DNA from: Candidatus Methanoperedens sp. BLZ2
Lineage (GTDB): Archaea; Halobacteriota; Methanosarcinia; Methanosarcinales; Methanoperedenaceae
Length of the DNA stretch: 64,000 bases
Reading direction: 5' to 3'
Assembly: GCF_002487355.1 (NCBI RefSeq)
Contig: NZ_NTMG01000019.1
Location: 60,403-124,402, forward strand
A program made the position numbers and the translations under genes. This document shows, one piece after another, positions 42,380 to 52,013 of this stretch. How positions within the stretch are numbered: position 1 is the stretch's first letter; each line of letters begins with the position of its first letter. The notes beneath the pieces were generated by a model. The model saw only the letters and a program-made list of their open reading frames with translations. It made no database searches and was not told the DNA's origin.

Positions 42380-44770
42380 ATGAATAACGGTATGGGTGAT
42401 AATAAGGATTATGAGAAACTGATGCTGGCGGCGGTGGTGCATGATGTTGGGAAGTTCTGGCAGGGGACAGGGGAGAAGAGAACGCATCAAGAGCTTGGAG
42501 CTAAATTTCTAAGGAAACATATTCCAGAGCAGTGGCAGGATGCAGCCGGAATTATTTCAATGCATCATGAAACTGGCAAACTTGGTTCGGGAGGATACGA
42601 ATTATTAAAGATTTTAATGGTCAGCGATTGGCTTTCTTCAGGAGAACGAGATGATCGGGATGAAGATGATTTGGGGAAAAGGATCAACGAACCTTTGATA
42701 TCGATATTTTCAGAAATCAATCTTGGTATTGACCAACAAAATAATAAATGGCGCATACCTCTAACAACATTATCTCTTGATGAAAATAGTCTATTCCCTA
42801 AAATCGAAGATGGAAAGGTGGATTTAAAATCTGATTACAGAAATCTCTGGAATAAGTTCATTGGCGAAGTAGATACAATAAAGGGAATATCGGATTTTAA
42901 TAAATATTTTAATAGTTTATATTATATTCTCCAAAAATATGCGTGGTGCATCCCCTCTGCGGTTTATAAAAATACACCGGATATTTCATTGTTTGACCAT
43001 TTGAAAACAACTTGTGCAATTTCAGCATGTTTATACAAATTCCATGATTCGATTAATCAATGGGATGGTAAATCTATTAATGACAGAAATACACAAAAAT
43101 TTTTATTAATAGGGGGAGATATTTCCGGAATCCAGAAATATATCTACGATATAGCATCAGTGGGAGTCGGCGGAGTTGCAAAAAGATTGCGTGCAAGGTC
43201 TTTTTATATCAGTATGATCTCTGAAGTCGTTCCACAAAGACTTCTGGATGGGTTAAATCTACCTTCAGTATGCAATATTATTTCTTCTGGCGGCAGATTT
43301 TTCATTATTGCTCCAAATACAGAAGCAACCAGAGATAAATTCATAAATATCAAGAAAAATGTATCTGAATGGCTGCTAAATGAGTTTCAGGGAAATTTAT
43401 CTTTAAATCTGGAATACATTGAATTCTCAGGAAAAGGATTGGAAATAGAGAAAAGTGGCGACGATTTAGGTTTTTCAAGAGTGTTTGATAGAATAAGCGA
43501 TAAACTTGACAGCGCAAAGTTGCATAAATTCAACGAAAATCTTGTTTCAGAAAACAAATGGAATGATAGTTTCTTATCGGATATTGAAATAAATAATGTC
43601 TGTAAAAGCTGCGTCAAAATACCTGTAAATGAAAATCAGGAATTGTGTAAAAAATGTGAATTCGATGCAAAAATCGGCAATTCTCTGCTTGATGCTAAAT
43701 ATATTGCTTTCTCAAAAATAAAACCAAAACATCAGGATTGTCTTTCATTTTTCTCTGATGTTCCATATTATGTTTCAGTCCGGAATAAATTAGATGACTC
43801 TGATTACTATTTGATTCTCAGATTGAATAATCTGGATTTAGACAGAAAAGCTGATGGATTCAAAATTATTGCAAATTATGTTTATCAATTGAAAGATCGC
43901 AACACTCAATGTGCAACTTGCCAGAAAATAGATGATTGTAGTCTCATACAAGAAGGCAGTTTTCCCAAAACAGCAAGTTTTGATTGTGTAGTTCGATTGA
44001 GTGAGGGCAAATCTTTGTTAGGTATTTTAAAAGCCGATGTTGATAATCTTGGTCTCATATTTAGTATGGGGCTTAAGAAAAATAACAAAGATGATAGCGA
44101 CAGGGACACAATTTCCAGAGTCACCATGCTTAGCAGAATGCTTGATTTATTTTTTACAGGGTGGATACATCATGTGGTGGAAACGCTTTATCCTCATTGC
44201 TACATTGTCTATTCAGGGGGAGACGACCTCCTGATAGCAGGTCCCTGGAATGAAATAATAGAATTATCTAAAAAAATAAACCAGGATTTCAGGAGCTATA
44301 CCTGCAATAATCAAAATATCACGTTATCTGCCGGGATATTCCTGTCAAAATCAAAGTTTCCAATCGCAAGAAGTTCAAACCTTGCTGATGAAGAATTGGA
44401 GAAATCCAAAAAAGGGGATAAAAATCAGATAACTTTGTTTAATAAAACTGTCCAATGGCAAAAATTTTCTGAATTAATAGATTATGGCAATTTTCTTGAT
44501 GCAGAACTAAAGAAAAACAAAAACGGTGAGTCTCCAATCAATTCGTCGTTTGTAAACAGGCTCTTGAAATATTGCAGGATGGCTGAGGAAGGGGATATAA
44601 TGTATCTTTCAAGAATAAAATACGATATTGGGCGAAATATTATAAATAAAAATATGGGAACAAATGAAAATGAAATAATTCGGAGGCTTTTGAAAATGAG
44701 GGATGAAATGTCAGATATGATAATTCCAGTATCTTATGCATTATACAAAAACAGGGAGGAGAAGAAATGA
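42380..44770 (+). CDS. csm1: Type III-A Cas10 (Csm1)
   Basis: Protein of 796 aa. The HD domain is at the N-terminus (His21-Asp22 in VVHDVGKFW), and a zinc finger is in the middle (CKSCVKIPVNENQELCKKC). The second Palm domain carries the cyclase motif GGDD at residues 613-616 (YSGGDDLLIAG). With target RNA bound it should make cyclic oligoadenylates and cut DNA. All known active-site motifs are present. First gene of the III-A operon, overlapping csm2 by 4 nt. An ATG at 42392 is an alternative start. Confidence 0.96.
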   Translation: MNNGMGDNKDYEKLMLAAVVHDVGKFWQGTGEKRTHQELGAKFLRKHIPEQWQDAAGIISMHHETGKLGSGGYELLKILMVSDWLSSGERDDRDEDDLGKRINEPLISIFSEINLGIDQQNNKWRIPLTTLSLDENSLFPKIEDGKVDLKSDYRNLWNKFIGEVDTIKGISDFNKYFNSLYYILQKYAWCIPSAVYKNTPDISLFDHLKTTCAISACLYKFHDSINQWDGKSINDRNTQKFLLIGGDISGIQKYIYDIASVGVGGVAKRLRARSFYISMISEVVPQRLLDGLNLPSVCNIISSGGRFFIIAPNTEATRDKFINIKKNVSEWLLNEFQGNLSLNLEYIEFSGKGLEIEKSGDDLGFSRVFDRISDKLDSAKLHKFNENLVSENKWNDSFLSDIEINNVCKSCVKIPVNENQELCKKCEFDAKIGNSLLDAKYIAFSKIKPKHQDCLSFFSDVPYYVSVRNKLDDSDYYLILRLNNLDLDRKADGFKIIANYVYQLKDRNTQCATCQKIDDCSLIQEGSFPKTASFDCVVRLSEGKSLLGILKADVDNLGLIFSMGLKKNNKDDSDRDTISRVTMLSRMLDLFFTGWIHHVVETLYPHCYIVYSGGDDLLIAGPWNEIIELSKKINQDFRSYTCNNQNITLSAGIFLSKSKFPIARSSNLADEELEKSKKGDKNQITLFNKTVQWQKFSELIDYGNFLDAELKKNKNGESPINSSFVNRLLKYCRMAEEGDIMYLSRIKYDIGRNIINKNMGTNENEIIRRLLKMRDEMSDMIIPVSYALYKNREEKK

Positions 44771-45240
44771 GAGATTATGACAGGACAAATTTCAGAAATG
44801 ATAGAGGACGAAATTTTAATCAGAGACCGCCTTCGCAACCTTTGAATATGAGTTTTCTTTCCACCGGATATTATCAAGATGGAGAAAAGAAAAAAATCAA
44901 AGATGTACTAATTACAGTTGAAGCAGAAACATTAGGGAAAAAATTTGCAGATTTGAAATTAACCAGTTCACAATTAAGAAAATTTTTCAATGAAGTTCGT
45001 TCCATTGAAGCACAAATAGATGGAAAATTTGATGAACAAAAAGCTTTGATTTTAATGCTAAAATCCAAGGTTGCTTATTCTGTTGGAAAAAAAACAAGTA
45101 GAACCCCTGCTGAATTTAAAGATTTTATTGATGCATGTATTGACAAAATCATTGATGAAAAGGATTTCAAGGGGTTTGTAAAATTTTTTGAAGCGGTTGT
45201 TGGTTATTTTTATTATTATTATAAACCAGGAGGAACATAG
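44767..45240 (+). CDS. csm2: Type III-A small subunit Csm2
   Basis: Helical protein of 157 aa. The N-terminal 35 residues are disordered and rich in Arg, Asn and Asp. The core (LTSSQLRKFFNEVRSIEAQI...KSKVAYSVGKKT...FKDFIDACIDKI) matches the Csm2 bundle that lines the target RNA groove. Overlaps csm1 stop (ATGA). Confidence 0.93.
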   Translation: MRDYDRTNFRNDRGRNFNQRPPSQPLNMSFLSTGYYQDGEKKKIKDVLITVEAETLGKKFADLKLTSSQLRKFFNEVRSIEAQIDGKFDEQKALILMLKSKVAYSVGKKTSRTPAEFKDFIDACIDKIIDEKDFKGFVKFFEAVVGYFYYYYKPGGT

Positions 45241-45939
45241 ATGAAATTGATTACCCATAAAATAATCAGGGGAGAAATCGAGTGTATGACCGGTCTTCAC
45301 ATAGGCGGTTCGTCTGAAACTATTGAAATAGGTGGAATGGACAATCCAATCATAAAACATCCTATTACAGGTTTTCCTTATATTCCAGGTTCATCTATTA
45401 AGGGGCGGATGCGCTCGCTATTGGAATTGAAATATGAAATGTATGAAAATGGGGGTGAAGTGCATCGCTTTAAGGGACATAATTGTAAAGTAACAACCTG
45501 TCCTGTTTGCAGAATCTTTGGGACATCTGCCAATACATCTGATATTGGACCTGGAAGGCTGTTAGTTCGAGATGCACATCTTGACCCTGAATCTGTTGAG
45601 AAATTAAAGAAATTGAAAATAGATAAAGGACTGCCTTATTCTGAAGAAAAATTTGAAAACACTATAAAACGAATTAATGCAAGTGCAACTCCAAGGTCAA
45701 TTGAGCGTGTCCCTGCCGGAATTATATTTAATTTCGAACTTGTATATCGTGTATTCGATATGGATGATGCAGGCAAGACTGATCTTGATTTGCTTCAATA
45801 TGTCAAAGAAGGGTTGAAATTAATAGAAAATGACGCTCTTGGCGGTTCTGGAAGTAGAGGCTCAGGAAAAGTGAAGTTCAACAATATTAAAATGTATGAT
45901 AGCTCAGGTCTTACATCAGAAGTGGATTTTAATATATGA
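45241..45939 (+). CDS. csm3: Type III-A backbone ribonuclease Csm3
   Basis: Cas7-like RAMP of 232 aa that forms the filament and cuts target RNA at 6-nt steps. The catalytic Asp is probably Asp34 (GGMDNPI). The RAMP glycine loop is GSSIKGRMRSLLE, a zinc-type CKVTTCPVCRIFG is present, and the C-terminal GSGSRGSGKV follows. The ATG starts directly after the csm2 stop. Confidence 0.95.
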   Translation: MKLITHKIIRGEIECMTGLHIGGSSETIEIGGMDNPIIKHPITGFPYIPGSSIKGRMRSLLELKYEMYENGGEVHRFKGHNCKVTTCPVCRIFGTSANTSDIGPGRLLVRDAHLDPESVEKLKKLKIDKGLPYSEEKFENTIKRINASATPRSIERVPAGIIFNFELVYRVFDMDDAGKTDLDLLQYVKEGLKLIENDALGGSGSRGSGKVKFNNIKMYDSSGLTSEVDFNI

Positions 45940-46910
45940 AAACATATGAAATAATTCTTCATCCTGAATCATCATTCTTGACACCCTTTCAAGCAGATAC
46001 TATATTCGGTTCAATTTGCTGGGCGATAAGGTACATGGATGGGGAAAAAGAACTTGAAGATTTTCTCTCAAAATATCAAACTTCACCACCGTTGATAATC
46101 TCAAATGGTTTTCCCACAGGATTTTTTCCTAAGCCATTACGTGAACCTGTTGCCAGAGAACAGCTTATTGAAATCGTAAAACAATCAGGAAAAATCAAAA
46201 ATGATTCGAAAAAAGAAATAATTGATATCCTGAAAAAATTAAAAAAATTCAAGAAAGAAAAGCTGATCAATAAAGATGTGTTTGAAGAAATAATAAATGG
46301 TTTATCTGAAAATGATTATTTGAAACGAAAGATAGACGAAAAACATGAAGTTTATTATCCAGAAAAAAACATTACACTTTATAAAAATGCTATCAATCGT
46401 GTAACTTCTCATACTAATGAAGAAGGAGGTCTTTTTACACAGGATGAAACTTTTTATTCAAATGAAACAAACATTTCATTTTTCATAAAAATTAATGGGA
46501 TCGATAAAGAATTTATCGAAAAGATATTCAAATTCATTTCATTGAATGGATTTGGAAAGAAGAAAACTACTGGAAAAGGTCATTTCAAATTAATTGATAT
46601 TAAAGAATATAAGTTTAATTCTCCTGAAAATCCGAATACTTTTGTTTCTCTTTCTTCATTTGTTCCATCCGAAAATGATCCTGTCGAAGGATGGTATGAT
46701 ATGCAGGTGAAATATGGAAAACTTGGAGGACATTATGCTTCCGGGAATTCAAGAACACCTTTTAAGAAACCGGTTCGTATGTTTCAGGCAGGTTCTGTTT
46801 TCAAAACAAATAATGTTAAGGAATATTATGGCAAATTGGTTTCTAATGTCCATTCTGACGAGAAGATCAAACAATATGGCTATGCTTTTGCGGTGGGAAT
46901 GAAAATATGA
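45936..46910 (+). CDS. csm4: Type III-A Csm4 (Cas5-like)
   Basis: RAMP protein of 324 aa that binds the crRNA 5' handle and contacts Csm1. It starts with YEIILHPESSFLTPFQADTIFGSICWAIRY, typical of Csm4, and has the C-terminal glycine-rich GFGKKKTTGKGHF. Overlaps csm3 and csm5 by 4 nt each. Confidence 0.93.
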   Translation: MKTYEIILHPESSFLTPFQADTIFGSICWAIRYMDGEKELEDFLSKYQTSPPLIISNGFPTGFFPKPLREPVAREQLIEIVKQSGKIKNDSKKEIIDILKKLKKFKKEKLINKDVFEEIINGLSENDYLKRKIDEKHEVYYPEKNITLYKNAINRVTSHTNEEGGLFTQDETFYSNETNISFFIKINGIDKEFIEKIFKFISLNGFGKKKTTGKGHFKLIDIKEYKFNSPENPNTFVSLSSFVPSENDPVEGWYDMQVKYGKLGGHYASGNSRTPFKKPVRMFQAGSVFKTNNVKEYYGKLVSNVHSDEKIKQYGYAFAVGMKI

Positions 46911-47896
46911 AAATGATATTGGAGACTCTGACCCCGGTGTTTATAGGAAATGGCGAAACCATTGAACCATATGAATATTTTATTAAAGACAGGTTTTATC
47001 GAATAAATCTTCCAAAATTTATTTTATCTCTTGATAAAGCGAATAAAGAGGAGTTTTTAAAAATCTCAACCTCTGATATGATAAAAACACGTAATTTCAT
47101 TAAAGAGATGGCAGATACTTCAAAAGTTCAGGAATATTCAATGGAAATTGATTCTGATGTGCTGGAAGTATATGAGGATAAAAAGAACGATCCGAATAAT
47201 CAGTTATCTATACAGACGTTCATAAAGACATCAAGCAGACCGTTTATTCCAGGGAGTTCCGTAAAGGGTGCAATAAGGACTGCATTACTTTATTCAATGA
47301 CTCCTAAACCGCTGACAGGAAGCGAAAATATCGAAAAGGATGTTTTCGGATATAGAAATCCACAGGATGACCCTTTCAGAGTTTTGAAAATTTCTGATTC
47401 TTTACCTTTAGCTTTTGACGATATGAAGATTTATAATGTAAAAACATTTTCAAAAAAGGATATATTTTCTGCATCAGGGTATAATATGATGTTTGAAGGA
47501 ACAAAATCATATTATTTTGACAGGGCAGCAGTTGCATCTCATGATATTTGGATAGATGAAGATCTGAAGAAGAAAAGTGAATTCATTGATATTAACATAA
47601 AAAAAATAATTTCATCATGTAACGAATTTTATGGAATGGTCATAAATAAAGAATTAGAATTTTATGGAAGCTCAAAAACAAGTTATGCTTATGAAAAATA
47701 TGAACAACTGGCAAAAGATATGGGATCCTTAAAAAATGCAAATTCATTTATTTTAAGGCTTGGATGGGGTTCAGGATATAATTCTGTGACCATAAATTTA
47801 GCAAAAGAACGACCTGATAATAAAATATCTCGCCGTCTCATTAAAGGAGAATTCCCACCGGGATGGGTGAAAGTGAAAGTTATGGAGGAAAAATGA
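46907..47896 (+). CDS. csm5: Type III-A Csm5
   Basis: RAMP protein of 329 aa that caps the 3' end of the crRNA filament. It has the RAMP motif PFIPGSSVKGAIRTALLYS (residues about 110-128) and the C-terminal LRLGWGSGYNSVT. The stop overlaps the next ATG (ATGA). Confidence 0.92.
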   Translation: MKMILETLTPVFIGNGETIEPYEYFIKDRFYRINLPKFILSLDKANKEEFLKISTSDMIKTRNFIKEMADTSKVQEYSMEIDSDVLEVYEDKKNDPNNQLSIQTFIKTSSRPFIPGSSVKGAIRTALLYSMTPKPLTGSENIEKDVFGYRNPQDDPFRVLKISDSLPLAFDDMKIYNVKTFSKKDIFSASGYNMMFEGTKSYYFDRAAVASHDIWIDEDLKKKSEFIDINIKKIISSCNEFYGMVINKELEFYGSSKTSYAYEKYEQLAKDMGSLKNANSFILRLGWGSGYNSVTINLAKERPDNKISRRLIKGEFPPGWVKVKVMEEK

Positions 47897-49233
47897 AAAT
47901 CCTCGTTCTTACCGTCGGCGGCTCCTGTGCACCAATAATTACATCAATCAATCAGAATTTTCCGGATGATGTATATTTTATCTGTTCTGATGATTTAGAT
48001 ATAGTCAAAGGCAGCTATAATACAGTGGTTGGTGATGGAAAAGTATGTGGAAAAGACCCAAAAAATCCGGATGAAGTAAATATTCTTAAACAAGTCGGAT
48101 TAAATAAGGATAACGAATGGGAGAAGGAGCACATACATAAAATAAAGAATTTTGACGATCTTAATGAGTGCTATATTGAAAGTCTGAGCTTACTCAAAAC
48201 TATTAAAGATAAGAATCCCGGTGCAGAAATCATTATTGATTATACAGGCGGAACAAAATCCATGAGCGTTGGACTTGGGGCAGCTGCTATGGATATAAGT
48301 GGAATAACTGTCTGTCTTGTTAAAGGAACACGAACTGATTTGATAAAAGTTCAAAATGGAACTCAAAGGATACGGCTCACTCAAATGAACATGGTTTTTC
48401 TGAAAAGACAGGTAGAAATTGCTGAAAATCTAATGGACAGATATGATTATGACGGCGCCATAAGTATTCTTGAAGATACTGCAAAGATTCCAAATATACC
48501 TGATGAAATCGATGCACAGATTGGTAAATATCTTAATATCTCAAAAGCATATCTTGCATGGGATCGTTTCGATCATTTTGAAGCATGGAGATTACTGCAT
48601 AATTATCGCAGGTGGTATGTAAAAAATGTGATGTTTTTGGAGGCTGTACTATGGAGCCATAAAAAGTTTGATGAAGATTTTGATAAAACTGCAATAGAAG
48701 GCTTGAGTCTATCGCAAAAGGGATGTGGTTATGAGATTGTTGAAGATATTGTTTTAAATGCCCAAAGGAGAGCAAAACAGGGTAAATATGATGATGCCAC
48801 TGGAAGGCTTTACAGGGCGTTAGAGCTGTTGATACAATTGAGATTACGGTTAGAGTATTCAATCCTTACTGCCAATATTGATGTGGAAAAACTTCCTGAT
48901 GTTTATAAAAATGAATATGAAGCAAAAAGAGATAAAAAAGATAACAAAATCAAAATCGGTCTAAAAGAAAGCTATGAATTACTTGTAAAAAAGAACCGTG
49001 AAGATCCTCTGGCTAAAATATATACTGAAAAAGAAAAATATCTGTGGAACTCATTGAATGTCAGAAATAATTCACTGTATGCACACGGCCTAACTCCGAT
49101 TTTGAAAGAGCAATATGAAGAATTCCATAAGATATTTGTTGATGACATTCTGGAAAAATTTCTATTGGATTTTGGAAGTAAACATATTCAAAGATGTCAA
49201 TTTAAGATCAATAATTTGAACAATCCACATTGA
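47893..49233 (+). CDS. CARF-HEPN ancillary protein (TIGR02710-like)
   Basis: Protein of 446 aa from the ATG at 47893, which overlaps the csm5 stop; an in-frame upstream start at 47863 is disfavoured. The N-terminal CARF domain has [14 protein letters not shown] and [19 protein letters not shown], the ligand-contacting segments. The C-terminal HEPN-type part has Arg391-x6-His398 (RNNSLYAH), a ribonuclease signature. It is very likely activated by cyclic oligoadenylate from Csm1 and cuts RNA non-specifically, as Csm6 and Csx1 do. It resembles the TIGR02710 CRISPR family rather than canonical Csm6. Confidence 0.88.
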   Translation: MKILVLTVGGSCAPIITSINQNFPDDVYFICSDDLDIVKGSYNTVVGDGKVCGKDPKNPDEVNILKQVGLNKDNEWEKEHIHKIKNFDDLNECYIESLSLLKTIKDKNPGAEIIIDYTGGTKSMSVGLGAAAMDISGITVCLVKGTRTDLIKVQNGTQRIRLTQMNMVFLKRQVEIAENLMDRYDYDGAISILEDTAKIPNIPDEIDAQIGKYLNISKAYLAWDRFDHFEAWRLLHNYRRWYVKNVMFLEAVLWSHKKFDEDFDKTAIEGLSLSQKGCGYEIVEDIVLNAQRRAKQGKYDDATGRLYRALELLIQLRLRLEYSILTANIDVEKLPDVYKNEYEAKRDKKDNKIKIGLKESYELLVKKNREDPLAKIYTEKEKYLWNSLNVRNNSLYAHGLTPILKEQYEEFHKIFVDDILEKFLLDFGSKHIQRCQFKINNLNNPH

Positions 49234-49535
49234 CCAAACTTATGCCCCACGCAACACCCCCCCTCTCTCTATACCGCCCTGCCATCCTCCGCATCGCCAG
49301 GAAGCACGGCGCTCGCAATGTCCGCATCTTCGGCTCAGTCGCCCGCAAAGAAGCGGATAAGGACAGCGATATCGACTTTCTGGTAGATATGGAGCCCGGA
49401 CGCAGCCTCTTTGACCTGGGCGGGCTTTTAATGGACCTGCAGGAATTATTGCACTGTAAAGTTGATGTTGTAACAGAGAAAGGACTCCGCGAACGAATCC
49501 GCAACAGCATCCTGAAGGAGGCAATACCGCTATGA
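49230..49535 (+). CDS. MNT-type nucleotidyltransferase (first of two)
   Basis: About 100 aa with the core motif [19 protein letters not shown] (GS, D-x-D), a minimal nucleotidyltransferase of the MntA antitoxin type. The TTG at 49230 or the ATG at 49242 could be the start; no clear ribosome site discriminates. It follows the CARF-HEPN gene without gap and overlaps the next MNT gene by 4 nt (ATGA). MntA-type proteins AMPylate and silence HEPN toxins. Confidence 0.85.
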   Translation: MTKLMPHATPPLSLYRPAILRIARKHGARNVRIFGSVARKEADKDSDIDFLVDMEPGRSLFDLGGLLMDLQELLHCKVDVVTEKGLRERIRNSILKEAIPL

Positions 49536-49885
49536 TAGATGCTAGTGCCCTCCCTAAAAATCCCATTAACAAAGAACCAATCTTACAACAATTCATTTCC
49601 TCAGTAAAGAAAAAATACAGCGATCAAACTAAAGAGATCATCCTTTTCGGCAGCTATGCAAGAAGAGAAGCCACAGAAGAAAGCGATATAGATGTGCTTG
49701 TTATTACGAGCGGGAACAGGTTTGAAATGCAGAAAAACCTTTCAGAAATAACAGTCGGGATTTTGCTTCGGACTGGAGTGTATATCTCGGCAAAAGCCGT
49801 ATCAGTTGAAGAGTATTCTTTCATGAAAAAAATAAACACCGGATTTTACCAGAACATTGCAAGAGAGGGTGTGGCGATTGGATGA
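49532..49885 (+). CDS. MNT-type nucleotidyltransferase (second of two)
   Basis: Protein of 117 aa with [19 protein letters not shown], again an intact GS...D-x-D nucleotidyltransferase signature, and a helical extension. It sits between another MNT gene and a HEPN gene, so two antitoxin-like proteins precede one HEPN. Its end overlaps the HEPN start by 8 nt. Confidence 0.87.
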   Translation: MIDASALPKNPINKEPILQQFISSVKKKYSDQTKEIILFGSYARREATEESDIDVLVITSGNRFEMQKNLSEITVGILLRTGVYISAKAVSVEEYSFMKKINTGFYQNIAREGVAIG

Positions 49886-50273
49886 AGCCGGGCTTCTCAT
49901 AAAAGAAGCGGAATCAAAACTCATTTCTGCAACATTCTTATTTGAAAAAAGAATGTATAGCGATGCCATTAGCAGGGCATACTACAGCATGCACTACTCA
50001 GCGCGGGCACTGCTGAGTACCAGGAATATTTTCCCAAAAACCCACAAAGGGGTCATTGCACAGCTTGGTCTGGAATTTGTAAAAGAAGGTATTATTGAGG
50101 AATACTATCTGAAAGCAATTAGCACTGCAAGAGAGATACGTGAAAGGGCTGACTATGGGATAGGGTATGAATTCACACACGAAGAAGCCGAGAGTGTAAT
50201 TGAGTATTCGGAACGGTTTCTTGGGATGGTAAAGGAAGCCATAAAAGAACTTTCAAGTATGAAAGGAGGTTAA
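49878..50273 (+). CDS. HEPN-domain toxin-like protein
   Basis: Protein of 131 aa from a TTG at 49878, chosen because a GAGAGGGTG sequence lies just upstream; a GTG at 49869 or a TTG at 49857 are alternatives. The HEPN fold is shown by FEKRMYSDAISRAYYSMHYSARALL and KTHKGVIAQL, with an R-x5-H (RAYYSMH) motif. It pairs with the MNT genes as a toxin-antitoxin or AMPylation module. It lies 9 nt before cas1. Confidence 0.87.
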   Translation: MDEAGLLIKEAESKLISATFLFEKRMYSDAISRAYYSMHYSARALLSTRNIFPKTHKGVIAQLGLEFVKEGIIEEYYLKAISTAREIRERADYGIGYEFTHEEAESVIEYSERFLGMVKEAIKELSSMKGG

Positions 50274-50282
50274 CCTGAAATC

Positions 50283-51326
50283 ATGGATCGCCTCGTAATC
50301 GACGGCTGGGGAAAGTTCATCGGCACGGACCATGAACAGATAATCGTAAAAGAAAAAAAGGATGGTGTAAATACCGTCATCCATAGATGCATCCCCCAGA
50401 ACCTGCGCCAGGTAGTGATCTCAGGCAGGGGCAGCATAAGCACCGATGCCATCGAGCTTCTGGCTGAACACGGCGTGGATGTGGTTCTGATAGACTGGCG
50501 CGGCCAGGTCACAGCCTATATTTCCCCTCCTCAGATGAGGACTGTGAACACCCGGCGCGAGCAGTACCGTGCTTTCGATACTCCTGCTGGCGCAGTGCTT
50601 GCAAAGGAGTTCATTAATGCAAAGCTGCACAACATGTCCGCTACTCTTGGTACACTTTCAAAATCCAGAAAAGATACATTCCCGGATTCAGCAGAAGCGC
50701 TAAAAATAGCCAGGGATGCGGCCAATGTCTGGATAGATAAACTTGAAAAGCTAAATATCAAAGGCAAATCATGCAGTGATATGAGAGAGACCATCATGGG
50801 TTATGAGGGCAATGCATCTGCTTCCTACTGGAAGTCTATCCTGGCGATAATCCCGGATGAATTCGGTTTTAAAGACAGGAGCGGAAGATACGCTGCTGAT
50901 CCTGTCAATGCCATGCTGAACTATGGCTATGGAGTGCTTGAAGGCGAATGCTGGCGCGCAGTCCATTACTCAGGTCTTGATCCCTATGGCGGTTTCCTGC
51001 ATGTGGACCGGCCGGGCAAAGCCAGCCTTGTCTATGATATCATGGAAGAGTTCAGGCAGCAGATAGTAGATAAGTCGGTTATAAAGATTTTTTCACTTGG
51101 ACAGGTAAAGCCTGATGATTTCACCATCGAAAATGGGATATGCAAAATGGCTGATGGCGCACGCAAGCTGCTATTGAATGAACTTTTGACCAAGCTTGAG
51201 AGCCAGGTGAGATATGAGGATAAGAACCTTAAATGGACTGATCTTATCCTTAACCAGGCCCGGGATATTGCTCAATTCCTGAGAGGAGATTCTAAAACAT
51301 ATAAGGGGTTCTGGCTGCGATGGTAG
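50283..51326 (+). CDS. cas1: CRISPR integrase Cas1
   Basis: Protein of 347 aa. The N-terminal beta domain (LVIDGWGKFIG...ISGRGSISTDAIELLAEHGVDVVLIDW) and the helical catalytic domain with the metal site Glu (MGYEGNASASYWKSI), His (AVHYSGLDPYGGFLH) and Asp (KASLVYDIMEEFR) are intact. It integrates spacers with Cas2. It is separated from cas2 by the whole III-A operon and is followed by cas4 and the array. Confidence 0.97.
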   Translation: MDRLVIDGWGKFIGTDHEQIIVKEKKDGVNTVIHRCIPQNLRQVVISGRGSISTDAIELLAEHGVDVVLIDWRGQVTAYISPPQMRTVNTRREQYRAFDTPAGAVLAKEFINAKLHNMSATLGTLSKSRKDTFPDSAEALKIARDAANVWIDKLEKLNIKGKSCSDMRETIMGYEGNASASYWKSILAIIPDEFGFKDRSGRYAADPVNAMLNYGYGVLEGECWRAVHYSGLDPYGGFLHVDRPGKASLVYDIMEEFRQQIVDKSVIKIFSLGQVKPDDFTIENGICKMADGARKLLLNELLTKLESQVRYEDKNLKWTDLILNQARDIAQFLRGDSKTYKGFWLRW

Positions 51327-51901
51327 AGGAGATGCTTGCAGTAAGCGATATTACCCAGTATTTTTATTGTCCCCGCAAGGTGTATTTTATGAAAACGCTT
51401 GGCATTAAGATCAAAGCTAAACCAAAGATGGATATGGGCAAAGAAGAACATGAAAAGGAGCATCGCCGCGTCAAAGAGAGAAACACAGTATATGGCTTTC
51501 CAGAAGAGGAAATAGCTCAGGTTATCCATGACCTTGCTGTGGAGGATATTAAAACAGGTCTTTACGGTATGGTGGATACGACGATCATAATGAAAAGTGG
51601 AGAGGTAGTTCCAGTAGATGTTAAATATACAAATGCAGAGAGCGTTAGAACAAATTGGAAAAAACAATTAATAGCTTATGCCATCCTCCTGGACTCCAGA
51701 TTTGAGACAATAGTAAGAAGAGGATTTGTTTATTTACCCGCAAAACACCGGCAAATACAGGTTAATATTCCCGATGAAGCCAAGGCCGTATTAAAACAGG
51801 ATATAATCAGGATAAAAGCTCTGATCGATAGCGAAAAGATGCCACATGTTTCGAAGGGAAATCAGTGTAGTTACTGCGAGATGAAGAAATTCTGTACCTG
51901 A
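51320..51901 (+). CDS. cas4: Cas4 exonuclease
   Basis: Protein of 193 aa with an N-terminal Cys (FYCPRKVYF), RecB-like PD-(D/E)xK residues (GMVDTTIIMKSGEVVPVDVKYTN), and the C-terminal cluster CSYCEMKKFC, which together bind an Fe-S cluster. It processes prespacers and selects PAMs. It overlaps cas1 by 7 nt and is the last gene before the leader. This is a second Cas4-type protein besides Csa1. Confidence 0.95.
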   Translation: MVEEMLAVSDITQYFYCPRKVYFMKTLGIKIKAKPKMDMGKEEHEKEHRRVKERNTVYGFPEEEIAQVIHDLAVEDIKTGLYGMVDTTIIMKSGEVVPVDVKYTNAESVRTNWKKQLIAYAILLDSRFETIVRRGFVYLPAKHRQIQVNIPDEAKAVLKQDIIRIKALIDSEKMPHVSKGNQCSYCEMKKFCT

Positions 51902-52013
51902 GATTGTGCAGACCTTGATAAATACCCTTACGACTTTTAGACCTTCACAAATGACCCTGGAATTCGAGGCAATAGGAAGCTTTAAACCTCAATAAAGCCT
52001 TCTTTTATTGGCT
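51902..52013 (+). promoter_or_regulatory. CRISPR leader
   Basis: The 112 nt between the cas4 stop and the first repeat. New spacers should enter at this end. It contains an AATAAAGCC...TTTTATT inverted repeat directly before the first repeat. Orientation is set by the ATTGAAAC end of the repeats (5' handle of the crRNA) and by the altered last repeat at the far end. Confidence 0.7.
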
